NCBI GenBank assembly: GCA_965153455.1
Contig: OZ234497.1
Location: 4,154,001 to 4,218,000 of the forward strand
Direction: 5' to 3'
From: Sphagnum compactum
Lineage: Eukaryota > Bryophyta > Sphagnopsida > Sphagnales
DNA: 64,000 nt
Part shown: positions 24,403 to 35,034 of the stretch, piece by piece
Numbering within the stretch: the stretch's first letter is position 1
How the letters are laid out: the number at the start of each line of letters is the position of its first letter
The notes under the pieces: model-generated
What the model was told of the DNA's origin: nothing
Databases searched by the model: none
Seen by the model: only the letters and a program-made list of their open reading frames with translations
Program-made: the position numbers and the translations under genes

Positions 24403-25162
24403 GTACTTCTATCAGTAAAAGCTACAACAATGATAAATATCGTATGGAACTAAAACTGAAACTCCGTTGAATATGACAATTGCCGTGAGAAAAGGAATTT
24501 TGTCCCAACTTTGTTCATATGTACTTTCCATGGATTTTAACAAGGATTTTTTCAATTCTAAAAAAAAAAAGAAATTATTTTTTTCCTTCCCAAATGATTT
24601 TGTGCTGAACATCAGTTGCAAATAAGGTATAGAACTACAAGTGTGAAACTCTTTTGAATATCAGTTTTGGTTAGAAACTGAATTTCAGTCCCCAAATTTG
24701 TTGTTATGCAACTTTTCCCCCAAAATCCATGTAATTGAAGATATCCTTAACTGCCTCAGTGGCAACCAAAAGGATGAAACCCTGCCAAACTTTATAATAA
24801 GAAAGCACCCAAAGAAAGAGAGAGAAAAAAGAAACAAGAGGCAAGGACCAAAGTCCAGGCAAGCAAGCAGCCCAAACGAGCCCGGCCACAAGGAGAAAAG
24901 GGAACCACTAAGAAGAGAACCCTCCACCAGTCGCATGAAGCATATCAAGAGACTTGACCCAAAAGGAGTTAGCTGGAAAAACATAATGAAAAGCTACTGC
25001 GATAAATAATGGAAAGATATCCTTAACCGCCTCACTGGCACCAAAAGACACCTTTGCATAGAGTACCAACAGATTCCAGTGGTTGGTATGGGTGACTGAC
25101 AAATGGGTCTGCTTCATGCAAAAGGTTCCAGTAAATACAAAATACTGTTCATAGGTCTCATT
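24403..25162. other. No gene recognised; possible retroelement fragment
   Basis: 24740-25020 is purine-rich with AAGAAAG(AG)n and AAGGAGAAAAGGGAACC stretches. GATATCCTTAAC(C/T)GCCTCA occurs at 24739 and 25016. This resembles transcribed or LINE-like sequence, but no conserved domain is visible. Confidence 0.3.
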
Positions 25163-25496
25163 GCATCTCCACCGGTGCTCAGTATGTCACTCTGGATAAT
25201 AAAATTAAATGTCTAAGTTTAGCTGTTTTCACCAATAAAACTGTAACTGTATTTGCATATATGTGGGCACTACTAATAGCAAACCACCTGGACCAATCAG
25301 AAATACTGATCCGCAGTCAGGTCCAATTTATTACACTCTTTTTTGGAGGTGCACAACTGTGTTGTGCCATTTACCAGCCACGCCAAGGTGCACGAATTTA
25401 GTGCAGAAACTAAATTCCTCAGCTAAACCGGCACATTTGACTTTTTCGCAATAAATTTTACTGTCTGCAAACACATACTGTGCACCGGTGGAGATG
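25163..25496. mobile_element. MITE with 25 bp terminal inverted repeats
   Basis: The left end GCATCTCCACCGGTGC (25163) continues TCAGTATGT. The right end is its reverse complement, GCACCGGTGGAGATGC, ending at 25496. The 25-base repeats differ at one position. The 334 bp interior is AT-rich and non-coding. No clear target duplication is seen, so the superfamily (hAT- or Harbinger-like) cannot be set. Confidence 0.8.
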
Positions 25497-25552
25497 CTCT
25501 TAGTGGAAACAAAACATACTGCCATAAATCTAAAGTGGTACCAACAAACACA

Positions 25553-25882
25553 ATCGGATGGTCATGGTGATACCGACAGAAACTTATCGGATGGTCACGG
25601 TGATACCGACAGAAACTTATCGGATGGTCATGGTGGTACAGACAGAAACTTATCGCATGGTCATGGTGATACTGACCGAAACTTATCGGATGGTCATGGT
25701 GGTACAGACAGAAACTTATCGCATGGTCATGGTGATACTGACCCAACCTATCGGATGGTCATGGTGGTACAAACAGGAACTTATCGCATGGTCACGGTGA
25801 TACTGACTGAAACTTATGGGATGGTCATGGTGGTACAGACAGAAACTTATCGGATGGTCATGGTGATACCGACAGAAACTTA
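25553..25882. repeat. 33 bp minisatellite, ten units, dimeric
   Basis: Ten 33-base units related to those at 24016. After the first few they alternate GGTGATAC and GGTGGTAC forms. The unit is a multiple of three and open on both strands (minus reads HHDHPISF repeats), but no start, domain or gene context supports translation. The ~140 bp after the array matches that after the 24 kb array. Confidence 0.9.
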
Positions 25883-27017
25883 AGGGATGGCTTTTTTTGG
25901 CTCCCTTTGGCTTTACAGAAGATGTCAAAGTTTTGAAAAAAATGATCCATCCATCAATCTGGTGATATGGAAATTTTTTTTTCCTCAAAATCTGGGATAT
26001 TTGGGCCACTTTCTTCATAAAAAATCGTTTGAAGTTTGTAAAGGTCTAAAATCACATATTTCAGGTTGAAATTTGGTGGAAAAAACTCCCCAAAAAGAAG
26101 ATGATAAATTCAAAATGTACAAAACTGCCCCAAAATACTGCCCCAAAATTAAAACCTGTGTCAATATGTTGCAAATTTTTCTTGTAATTTTTTTTTCTAG
26201 AAAAATTTATTAAATTTTGCAACAAGGCAAGGAATTTTTTGGCTGAATATTTCTGTTGAATTTGGGAGGTGGAAATACTGCCAAAAAAAATTCTAAAAAA
26301 TCGAAACATCACTGGGTCACATGACCAAACAAAAATAAAAGCTGCAGAATCGCCCATCAGCTCAGGCTGAGAAGGAAAACCAAAAATTATACTGAACAAG
26401 TTTTCTTTTTCTTTTGCGCTCAGTAAAGTCCTGTTGTTTACCAAAAAAATAAATAAAAATAAAATTATACTTCACAAAAGTTATATGTTGCCAAATCCAC
26501 GTTGCAAAGGTATATTCTTTTGTGATACCCTAATTTCCTTAGGATTGCAACTTGCAAGTACTTGCCATGCTCTCAGTTCACTACTAGGGTGTCGGGGTGT
26601 ACTTACACTAGGGGTTTTTTCAATCTTTTCTTGTTGTGTCATTGGCTAGCATCCCAAGAGGCAGGTCTTTAGAACCTGTCTAAATAGTTAGAAAACTAGT
26701 TTTAAAAGTGTTCACCAAACTAAAATCAGAGTCCAAGTGTGGCAATATATTCTGTCATATTTGTTTTGTTTTTTTGCATTTTGGCGAAATTTCTTGCCAA
26801 AAGAAAACCGAGCACCTAGTTTCCCTAGGTAGTGCATCTTGTATATTTATTCTTGAATGTCAAAATTTTGAGATATTGAAAAATGAGGCTGTTGTGTGTG
26901 TGTGGAGCCTCTTTAGTTTTTAAAAAATTAAATATTTGAACAAGTCTTTGGGAACTCTGTTGTTGAAAAAGAATATAAAAACCAATAAAACCTGCTGGTT
27001 GTTCGTGATGGATACGG

Positions 27018-27023
27018 TATAAA
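27018..27023 (+). promoter_or_regulatory. TATA box of the second hevein-like copy
   Basis: GGTATAAAGC, ~216 bp upstream of the ATG at 27239, matching the box in the left arm. The promoter region is conserved although the coding sequence is broken. Confidence 0.5.
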
Positions 27024-27238
27024 GCAAACAGGCCACTCACTCTCAACTCATTCTTCAGGTCTCTGATCGCCCAAGAACTTTGCTCTTGCCGATTTTGTTG
27101 CTCGCTGAGGCTAGATTTGGAGTTCAATTTTTGGATCTCCAGAATTTCTGAGGCCTGATCAGCTCGTGTTTTTGTGCATCCAGTGTTAATATTGTTGTTG
27201 AGGTTTGAAGTAAATTATTGTAGGGGAATATCGGGAAG

Positions 27239-27665
27239 ATGAAGGCGCACTTTGAGGTTGTGTTGATGACTTTTGTTGTGGTCTCGAGTGCAGTAGCATT
27301 CGCAGTGGCTCAGAACTGCGGTGGTAGCCATCCGTGTCCCAATGGCCAGTGTTGTAGCCAGTTTGGGTTCTGCGGATGCGATAATTTACACTGTGGGAGT
27401 GGATGTCAGAATCAATGCGGCAACTGTAGCGCGCTGGAGGAGGATGTAACAGTAGTAATCCGTGTCCTCTTGCAGGCGACTGTTGTAGCAAGTTCAATTA
27501 CTGCGGAAATAATGAGTCTTACTGTGGGAAAGACTGTCAGAGTCAATGCAGCAGCAGTGGCGGCGGCGGCGCTACCGGCCAAGCAACACATTTCATGACA
27601 CATTTGTTTGCTTTCGTGTTTCTCCCCTTAGCATTCTTATTTGTTTTCATGTTCCTCCCATTTTG
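27239..27665 (+). pseudogene. Hevein-like gene copy with a frameshift in the second domain
   Basis: The signal peptide and first chitin-binding domain are intact (QNCGGSHPCPNG, CCSQFGFCG). Compared with the left-arm copy it lacks one Gly codon after the first domain and has two extra bases at about 27431-27436 (GCGCGCTGGAGG against GCGCTAGAGG). The second domain is therefore read out of frame, giving an open but meaningless tail to 27598. In the correct register the second domain survives with changes (SKFNYCG, SYCGKDC). The hydrophobic tail and stop are also retained (to 27665). A protein with a single hevein domain could still be made. Confidence 0.85.
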
Positions 27666-28032
27666 ATCTTGTATGGTGTTTTTCATACTTGTTTCAATGC
27701 AGGGATGTTTCTCTTTTCTTAACATTTCTCTCCGTTGTTCATTCTCCTATTGTTTTATTTGTCTTCATGTTCTTGGTTTGTGATGTAGGTGTTTAAAGCT
27801 CTTTAGGCATTATGGGTGTTTTTCTTTTCTTTTCTTAGTCTTCATTTTTTCCCTCTGTTTCCCACCCCCACCCACCATGTTCATATTCTTCTTTCAATTT
27901 TCATCTCTTTTTTTTTGGTCCACCTTCGTGTTTTGTTCATATTCATTTGGTTCATTGTCTTTTCTACTTTATTTCCTTCTCTTCCTAAGTTAACATTCTT
28001 CTTCCAATTCATTTCTTTCTTTTTGTTTTCTA

Positions 28033-28468
28033 TTATCATAATGCCATGTTCATGGTCTTTATGACTCATTTGTCATCTTTTTCTTTCCATTCTTCTTTGT
28101 CAAGTTTGTGTTCTTGTTCATCATCTTCTCTTTTATGGTCCCCCTTGCCATGTTTGTGACAATGCTTCTTAGGTCAAACTTGCAAAATTATGGATTTCTT
28201 CTTCCAATTTGAAAATAACATCACCAAAGTTTTCAATTAGATTTTTTCAATCCTTTTGCTTCAATCCTTCCATTTTTATGGCATTAATGCTCCTTAGCAT
28301 ATCAACATAGTATCAATCTTTTGGCTACTCTTTGCCATTAGCAATGGTTCACCAAATTTTATACTCTTAGTTGTGGTTGCTATACATTCATTAGCATTTC
28401 TAACTCCGGGCTTACTAAAATAGAAGAACTAAATGAACATAGGGTATTGAAATCAAATGTAAGGAAAA
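28033..28468. other. No gene recognised
   Basis: T-rich host sequence between the right inverted arm and a Helitron. It is the expected continuation of the left-arm locus beyond its Helitron insertion, but that side is outside the window. Confidence 0.4.
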
Positions 28469-29328
28469 TCTATACTATAAATTCACTACGTCCGTCTGTG
28501 ACGGAGCTCGGGTCCGTCACAGAAGGCGGACTGGGCCCGGCCCAGCACTCCCGGACTCCCGGATTTCGATCGACCGGGCCCGCCGTGGGGGGTGCCGGGC
28601 CGGGTCCGTCACAGAAGGCCGACAGATTATAATTCACTACGTCTGTCACGGAGCTCGGGGATTTTGGCCGATTTTGGCCGACTAGGCTCTTTGACGGGGC
28701 CCGGCGTTCAGGCCGACCGGGCCCGGGATGAGCTCGGCCCGGGATGGGATCTTTCTACATTAACTTCACGCCCGGCATTCAGGTCGACCGGGCCTGAGAT
28801 GATTTTCACTACGTCTGTGACGTTCAGGCCGACCGGGCCCGGGATGATCGAGGTCTCCAAATTCTATCGAGGTCCCGAGATGGAAAGTATTGGGGTTTGA
28901 GCTTTGGCAGTCGCCACACCCCAGTGTGGGGGCGGGTATCAACGAAGGGTAACAGACCTGAGGAGGTTATAACATCAGTTCCTTGGGCTCATTATAGGAA
29001 TTCCATAAAATAACCGGAACGGGGGATTCTCTGATTCCGAGTTTGAATTGGAAACACCAGAACAAAAAAGAACCGACGGTCCTCTGATTTGAAAATATGA
29101 AAGAAATGCTGGATTGGACGGTTCTGGATGGCCGCACGTCCAACCACTTATTGGAACCACGAACAGACGGTTCTCTGATTCTGACTAATGTTTTTTTTTC
29201 TACTAACATTATTGGGAACCGGTGGATCTCTGATCCCGACATATGAAAAATGGGGAACTAGTGGATCTCTAATTCTGACATTCTGGTGTTTTTTAACACT
29301 TGTGCATTACGCACAGGGTACCCACTAG
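28469..29328 (+). mobile_element. Non-autonomous Helitron, complete
   Basis: Starts TCTATACTATAAATTCAC after A (28468) and ends GGTACCCACTAG at 29328 before T (29329). A 3' hairpin TGTGC-ATTAC-GCACA lies at 29301-29315. Both ends fit the plant Helitron pattern (5' TCTMTAYTA-like, 3' hairpin plus CTAG, A/T target). The first ~430 bases are very GC-rich, with repeated GACCGGGCCCG and GTCCGTC motifs as in the element ending at 36021. The last ~300 contain repeats of a GGATCTCTGATTC motif. There is no coding; length is 860 bp. Confidence 0.85.
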
Positions 29329-30231
29329 TTATTCATGTGGAGTCACTTTCACACACATCACTTGAGAAGAAGTCAGTTACACTTGATTGTGCAAGATCTG
29401 CCTGCATATGAAGCTTCAATAGACAATGATAAGAAGACTGAAAATATGGAGGCTGTTGTTGGTGAGGGTGTTGCACCCTCACCAATGAAGCATCAAGAGA
29501 CAAGAACAACGGGAATGGCAGTATCTGATGCCATTCTTGTGGTGAAACCAGGAAAAAGCGCTCAAAACACGGATGGTGTGTTTGGGAGTGTAGTTGATGG
29601 CATGAATGAACAACTGGATAATGTCGAGGATCTTGAAGTGAAGTGTTTAACAGAAGAAGGTCCAGGCATCTTGAAGGAGGAGGTCAGAGCAAACCCACAG
29701 AAAGGAATCCCAACTGGATTCCTATCTGAGAATGTCCTTTGTTCTGCTGACTTATTTCATACTTCCATAAATCTGGTGAATTTCACTGAGGTGGATACCA
29801 ACAGTGATGCATTGCCAGCTCATAAGCAAGAAGCTGTGGAGTCACTTTCACACACATCACTTGAGAAGAAGTCAGTTACACTACATGCAGAGTTATTCAT
29901 GCTTACAGCTGGCAAGGAAATCTGGTCTGCAATAGGATCTAGCAGCTCGTTGAGCACCACCTCGAGGAGCTTGGCCTTAGGTTCAGCAGACGCAATCCAG
30001 TGGGATTTGCAGCACCAATATGTGGTAAGACTCATTAAATGAAATGTGTGGAATGATGCTGAGGGATCAGCTTTCTAGTACATTGAATCCAACAATCGGC
30101 CATTCAATAAAGAAGTTTCCAGGCAACAGTTCAAAGAAGACAGCAGAGCACAACTTATACCATCACAACCCAACGAAAGGGAGGCTTGCAATATACACTT
30201 CTTTTGTGGAGGCCTTTTGGCCACTCACTTA
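29329..30231 (+). pseudogene. Gene X copy A: unidentified acidic protein, rearranged fragment
   Basis: A long plus frame (29335-30042) encodes an acidic, low-complexity protein of unknown function. It includes MAVSDAILVVKPGKS, NEQLDNVEDLEVKCL, FTEVDTNSDALPAHKQ and AVESLSHTSLEKKS. Part of it (about 29423-29885) is repeated in inverted form at 37097-37569. A ~47-base piece (GGAGTCACTTTCACACACAT...) occurs twice, at 29339 and 29837, so the 5' end is a rearranged duplicate. The frame runs into GTG/GTAAGA at ~30030, a possible splice donor. Sequence up to 30231 then abuts the truncated Helitron Rep gene. A probable second part of the same gene lies at 36031-36693. I do not recognise the family. 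Confidence 0.5.
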
Positions 30232-33200
30232 GCGTGCTTGGTGCAGGAAATCCTCCGTAAGGACTCCCTTATGCTTGTCCCACAGCCGCCCAGGATTGGT
30301 GACGTTGTTGAAAATCAGTAGGCTGGTAAAAAGCTGCCGCAAGCTTCTGGGGAGTTGCACGCTAGCAGCTTCTGAAAGGCACTCGTCCCATTCAGCATCA
30401 TCTTGCAGCAAGCCACGTGCAAGGCAGGCAGCTTTAAAAATGGGGTGCACAACTGTGGTAGGCGTGTGGGGCCGGTGGGTAGTTTTGAGGTCCTCAAAGC
30501 ATGTGGCCCCTGCAACGTGGGTAAGCAAAACTCGCAGATAATAACGTTCGCCCTCTGAGGGTTGCACAAAATACATGCGCCCCACAGTTCCCAATGTGAC
30601 ATGATTGTTTCGGCCTACACCTCGCCACCCCGCTGCCCTTTTCCGGAGGTGCCACGCCTTTTTGGATTTGCTCCACACAGCGATTTCGGGATAATCTGAG
30701 TATAGTGTGGTCAGCGCAGCAGGCAGTGGCGGTGCAGGGTCATTGCTGTTGCGAACCAAAGTGGCTACAGCCGCGTATTCAAATTTGGCCTTTCGGTTGA
30801 AGTCACACCACCCAGTCAAAGTGGTGGAGTTGTTGCGCATCATGGTTTCCCCAACCGTGGTCCCCTTAGGAAAGTAAGTGGTCTGCTCATTAGGTAGATG
30901 AACAGCCAAGCGGTAAACATTGGGGTGCATGCCGTGCAAGTCAAAGGCAAAAAGCCGATGGCAAGCTTCGTTGGCACTGACATACCGCCCATCCAGGTAA
31001 TTTTGGACTTCATCCTGGGCGGCAGGCACATTGTTCCCATCGGCCCCACCTACAGCCGCTTGAGGCGCTACAACCGGCAGAGCCCCAGCTTCCGGCTGCA
31101 CCACTGCCAAAGCACGGTCGTGACCCTTGTAAACATATTTGTAAAGGTATTTCACAGCCGTGGTGGAGCTGCAGACCTCAACATTGATGTGGCACTTGCA
31201 CCGCATGGTCAGGTAGGCGTTGTACGGGACGACCCAACGGTTGTCGAAGACAAAACCCGAGCTGCAAGGGGGGAGGGGGCAGTAGCAAAAAGTTGTCAGT
31301 CACCTTGGTGTCCCTTTCTCGCAGGTTTGGCTTCGCCCTTCTTTCACATCATCATGCTTGAGGTGAAGTTTAGGACGCCTAAGAATCTGGAAGAAATGAG
31401 TTTCCAAGGCAGACTCAGACACAAACACTTATGGTTAGGTGCATAGGACAGCAACTCACTTGTCAAATTTCCAACAGCTGCACTTACGTGGGGTGGGTGA
31501 AGGTCCTGCCGTCGTCCCGTCGCCGGTAGGTTGGGTAGCTGCCGGTGGAGTCCTCAGTTTGGGGCTGAAAAGTCTTGGGATAACCCTTGCTGCAAGCCCC
31601 ATTCACCATGCAAGGACATGAAGGATGTAAGGCCCCACAGGGCCCATGCAACATGCGAGATGTCACAATGTTGTAAAGCTCGGGGTTGGTGCATTTGTCT
31701 GGAAGCTCGGCACACACGATCCGGTCATAATCGCTGCTGTCACGCGGCTTGTCGTGGCTGCGTAGAATGATCAAAATGTGACCGTGCGGCAAGCCCCGCT
31801 TCTGCCATTCTACCACATGGATGTCCGCCACCACAGTGCCCAAAACACCATTCTGCAACAGGTCTTTGAGGAGGGCATTGAGCTTCATGTTGAACACCCT
31901 GGATGTCAAGTCAGGGCGGTCGTTGGCTTCCTCCCCAGGCCTCAGCTCATGCAGAATCTCAGGCCAATTTGGGTTGCACGTCATGGTTATGAATAGGTCA
32001 GGTTTCCCAAACTTTCTGACCAAGGCCATGGAATCCTGGTAGAGCTGGTTCATGTGGCGGGGGCTACCAGCAAAACTGGCTGGAAGGACCACCATGCGCC
32101 CAAAGTTGGTGCTATCAGCCCCGTCTTACTGCATGGCATCTACCATTCCTTTATATTGGTCAGCACGTAGGGTGGTCTGGTTGAGGCGCACCCACCGCAG
32201 CCGCTGCCCCTCAACCTTGGAGTACTGGTCAACCACCCACTCTTGATATAGCCTCTTGCCATAAGTGAACGTGCTGTTGGTGGGAAGGTTGCGGTCATAC
32301 ATGAAGTAAGCCGCGTATTCCCTGGCAGTAACCTTGTGAGCGATGCGCCCTGAGGCAGCTCCTCTGCCTCGGCCCCTACCCCTACCACGACCCCTGCCCC
32401 TACCCCTGCCCCTACCTCCACCACGCCCGAGGTCCACTGCCGGCTTCGCATCAGGTTGCTGCTCATCTTCAGATGGCTACTATTGCTCGTCCTCAGAGCT
32501 TAGCCCATCCATAACCGCAGGGGTAGCGCCAGTAATATTTGGGTGCCAACCTGGCTCTCCGTGTGGGTGGAACAGGACAAAATGCAAAGGGTCATAAGCA
32601 CAGTCGGCATCACTAATCCTCCATAACCCCCCGCCCCTAGCCCGCACCCTGATGTCTCGTGGATTGCTACCTTCAGGGTCACCGTCTGGGTCACCATCGC
32701 CTATGAGCAGGCACAAAAGGGATTGGATGATGGAAGGAACGTGTTGTCGAGGAACGTAGCAATTAGGACGGCCAGCACCATAAAAAACAGCACAAAATGG
32801 GGCACCAAAAAGTAGCCATGCAGCCACCCCATTCACTCACCAGGCATCAGGCCGGCCACCTCGCTGGATGTGGGGGCGTTGTAGCGGCGACGGTCAACAT
32901 TGCCATCAACACGGATGACAATCTCATAGTTAGCCAGGTCTTGAGGGGGCAAATCCATGGCCTGCACAAAGCGCTGAACATAGACATTGCTCCCCAAAAG
33001 CATCTGCTGCAGCTCCTATAAAGTGCGACGGTCCAAGTCTACGTTGCCCTGACCGAGAGTAGCAAAACGGGCAACAGCCTGAGCATCCGCATTGTCTATG
33101 ATATACAACTGGGCAAACTGATGGGGGCTCCCTTGAGGAGGTGCCAACGGCCCCAGCAAATGATGCACAGCGCCCCTTATGGCAATCATACTAACCCCAT

Positions 33201-33873
33201 CTGCGGGTGACTGGATGTTAATGCCAGAGAAGGCCATCTGCAAGGAGGAATTGTATTTCCGGATGTGCTTGCGAAAAGATACGATGGCAGGGGGGAGGCG
33301 TGCACCAGGGGCAGGCTCAGAAGTGAGCAGGCCCCGCAATGGTTGAGGAGGAGGAATGTGGAAGAGGGCCTCACAGCTGCAAGATCTGCCTTTAGCACAG
33401 CAAAGGTTTGCGTGTCCCCGGGAAGCCTCATTAGGCCAAATCATAGCTCGGCACTGCTGGCACTCAGTTGTCCTACCCCCTATGTCAAGCATCGTTACAC
33501 TGGCCTCATCAAATTCTGAAAGGGGGACGCAGGCTGCTGTGTGCAAAGCTTGTTGACCCTGCGCTTGCCGGTGCCGCTCGCAGTCGCGGTCCCGCTGCTG
33601 TTGGCGCTGCTGGTATGTCAGCCAGGCACGGGCCTCTGCGTGCTGCTCGCGGTTGCGGTCCCGCTGTTGCTTCCGAGCTGCGGTGGACATGCGGTCCACA
33701 TAGTTTCGCTGGCGGTCAACGGCAGATAGCCTGTTCCTGGAGGCGGCGTTCACAGCACATATATGCAATGTGATTTCAGATGGCGATTCTCGTGTACATT
33801 TTTCACTTAGCAATTCTGCATATGCGAAATCAAGCACATAGCTATTTTCCACTCGGCAATTTTGCATCTGCAA
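30232..33873 (-). pseudogene. Helitron Rep (HUH endonuclease) gene, helicase domain missing, several stops
   Basis: Three exons by my reading: 33873-32841, 32700-31488 and 31261-30232. Introns 32840-32701 (GTGAGT...CATAG) and 31487-31262 (GTAAGT...TTGCAG) keep frame. Exon 1 has an Arg-rich region of RDR-type repeats and a Cys-rich finger (CQQCRAMIWP...CCAKG). Exon 2 has DPLHFVLFHPHGEPGWHPN, a long Gly/Arg tract and the Helitron N-terminal domain with the HUH motif GLPHGHILIIL. Exon 3 has the two-tyrosine motif KYLYKYVYKG. Stops at 33016, 32480, 32477 and 32126 interrupt otherwise intact frames; most look like Gln codons turned to TAG/TAA. The active-site His and Tyr remain. The start is uncertain: the ATG at 33873 or a later one near 33690. 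Confidence 0.8.
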
Positions 33874-34055
33874 AATCTCACCAGTTCATAGGCTCACACT
33901 GGGATCTCCCAAAAGCAGCCTGGTTTTCCTGTGAGTGTTTTCCATCTGCAAAATCTCAGAGATTATTATTAAGATTTTTGGGATCTCCACCATTCCTAGC
34001 AGATTAAAAGGAGACCATGGCAGCAGAAAGTCTGACAAATACATCCAATCTGGTG

Positions 34056-34217
34056 GTGATGGATTATTGCATATAACTATTTTTCACTTAGCAATTCTGC
34101 ATATGTGAAGTGATGGATTATTGCATATAACTATTTTTCACTTAACAATTCTGCATATGTGAAGTGATGGATTATTGCATATAACTATTTTTCACTTAAC
34201 AATTCTGCATATGCGAA
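34056..34217. repeat. Three 54 bp tandem repeats
   Basis: Units starting GTGATGGATTATTGCATATA at 34056, 34110 and 34164, nearly identical. Part of the unit (CACTTAGCAATTCTGCATAT) also lies at ~33805, in the same Helitron. Confidence 0.9.
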
Positions 34218-34511
34218 ATCAAGCACATAGTTATTTTCCACAAGGACCTCCTCTATTTCAAGATTTGGTGCATCTAGAAAAGCTTAACTTGCGGTGTGAA
34301 AATTTGACACTTGGTTGTCGAATCTAACCACAAGGTAGGGTAGTCTCCAACAGAAAAATTGTTTTCTGACCACTTACCATCCATCCTTCATGGTGTGCTG
34401 ATGGGTTTAGGGTTTGGGGTTCAGGTGCAGAGCTTTGCTTGAAAATGTGTCGGAAATGTGCTCTCATGAAAGGAGAACATTGACAAAGTGTTGCATCTCA
34501 GAAAGTGGGTA

Positions 34512-34838
34512 TCATACCAGAACAGTATTGGGAGCTTCCTCTTCTGAGGATACATAAATATACCGATCACCTTGCTTATGGAGAAGAGGAAAACATGTGA
34601 ATTTGTGCTCTTTTATCCAACCTTGAAACCTAAGGACCTTTGTAAGCTTCCTGTTGCTAAAGCCAAAGCTACGTTCTTTTGATCCAGGTACAAAAACAAG
34701 GTTTGAATCTTCCCCAAGCAGAAGTTGCAATGTGCACAATGCCCACTGAGCAATGCATTTCCACATCCACACATTGCACTCCCCATCCACACATCCACAC
34801 TGTGCTGGAGGGATTACAGGACTGGCAGTAAAAACCAA
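34512..34838 (-). CDS. Unidentified open frame inside the Helitron
   Basis: A 108-codon frame containing LLGEDSNLVFVPGSKERSFG and FTCFPLLHKQGDRYIYV. It has the look of an exon and lies between a captured dikinase fragment and Rep, so it may be another captured fragment. I recognise no family. Its start is weak and a chance frame is possible. Confidence 0.25.
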   Translation of the reverse strand: MVFTASPVIPPAQCGCVDGECNVWMWKCIAQWALCTLQLLLGEDSNLVFVPGSKERSFGFSNRKLTKVLRFQGWIKEHKFTCFPLLHKQGDRYIYVSSEEEAPNTVLV

Positions 34839-35034
34839 ACCCTAGTTTCTGTCCAGAGACATCAGAAGAAACCTCATGTCAAAATCAGCATTTGTTCTTC
34901 ATATGTTTGGGAGCAGCAGGTCCAACTTTTCTCTCACCAAAATTTTAGAGCAAGAGTGAAAACAGTCTACACACACTTTCTCTATACCTGTTCTTGTGGT
35001 TCAGTGCAAAATAGTGGGGCTGAGGAGTGCCTTT

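Larger units (their letters stand above)
26060..28032. repeat. Right arm of the ~2 kb inverted duplication
   Basis: Reverse-complement copy of 374-2342. It ends at 28032 within GTTTTCTA/TTATCAT, the uninterrupted form of the site occupied by a Helitron in the left arm. The left boundary near 26060 (CAGGTTGAAATTTGGTG) is where the arms diverge. Confidence 0.92.

Noticed and set aside
24016-25882. 33 bp repeats as a CRISPR-like array or a His-rich repeat protein
   Set aside because: Units are contiguous without variable spacers, this is plant nuclear DNA, and although open in several frames there is no start, domain or gene context.
29257-29262. ACTAGTGG as an alternative 3' end of the minus-strand Helitron
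   Set aside because: No hairpin precedes it on the minus strand and it lies inside the plus-strand Helitron that has its own complete end.
30200-30231. GTGGCCAAAAGGCC near 30217 as the lost Helitron 3' hairpin
   Set aside because: The stem is short and imperfect and no CTAG/T follows at the right distance.
32343-32597. Pro/Leu-rich plus-strand frame
   Set aside because: Shadow of the Gly/Arg tract of the Helitron Rep gene on the opposite strand.
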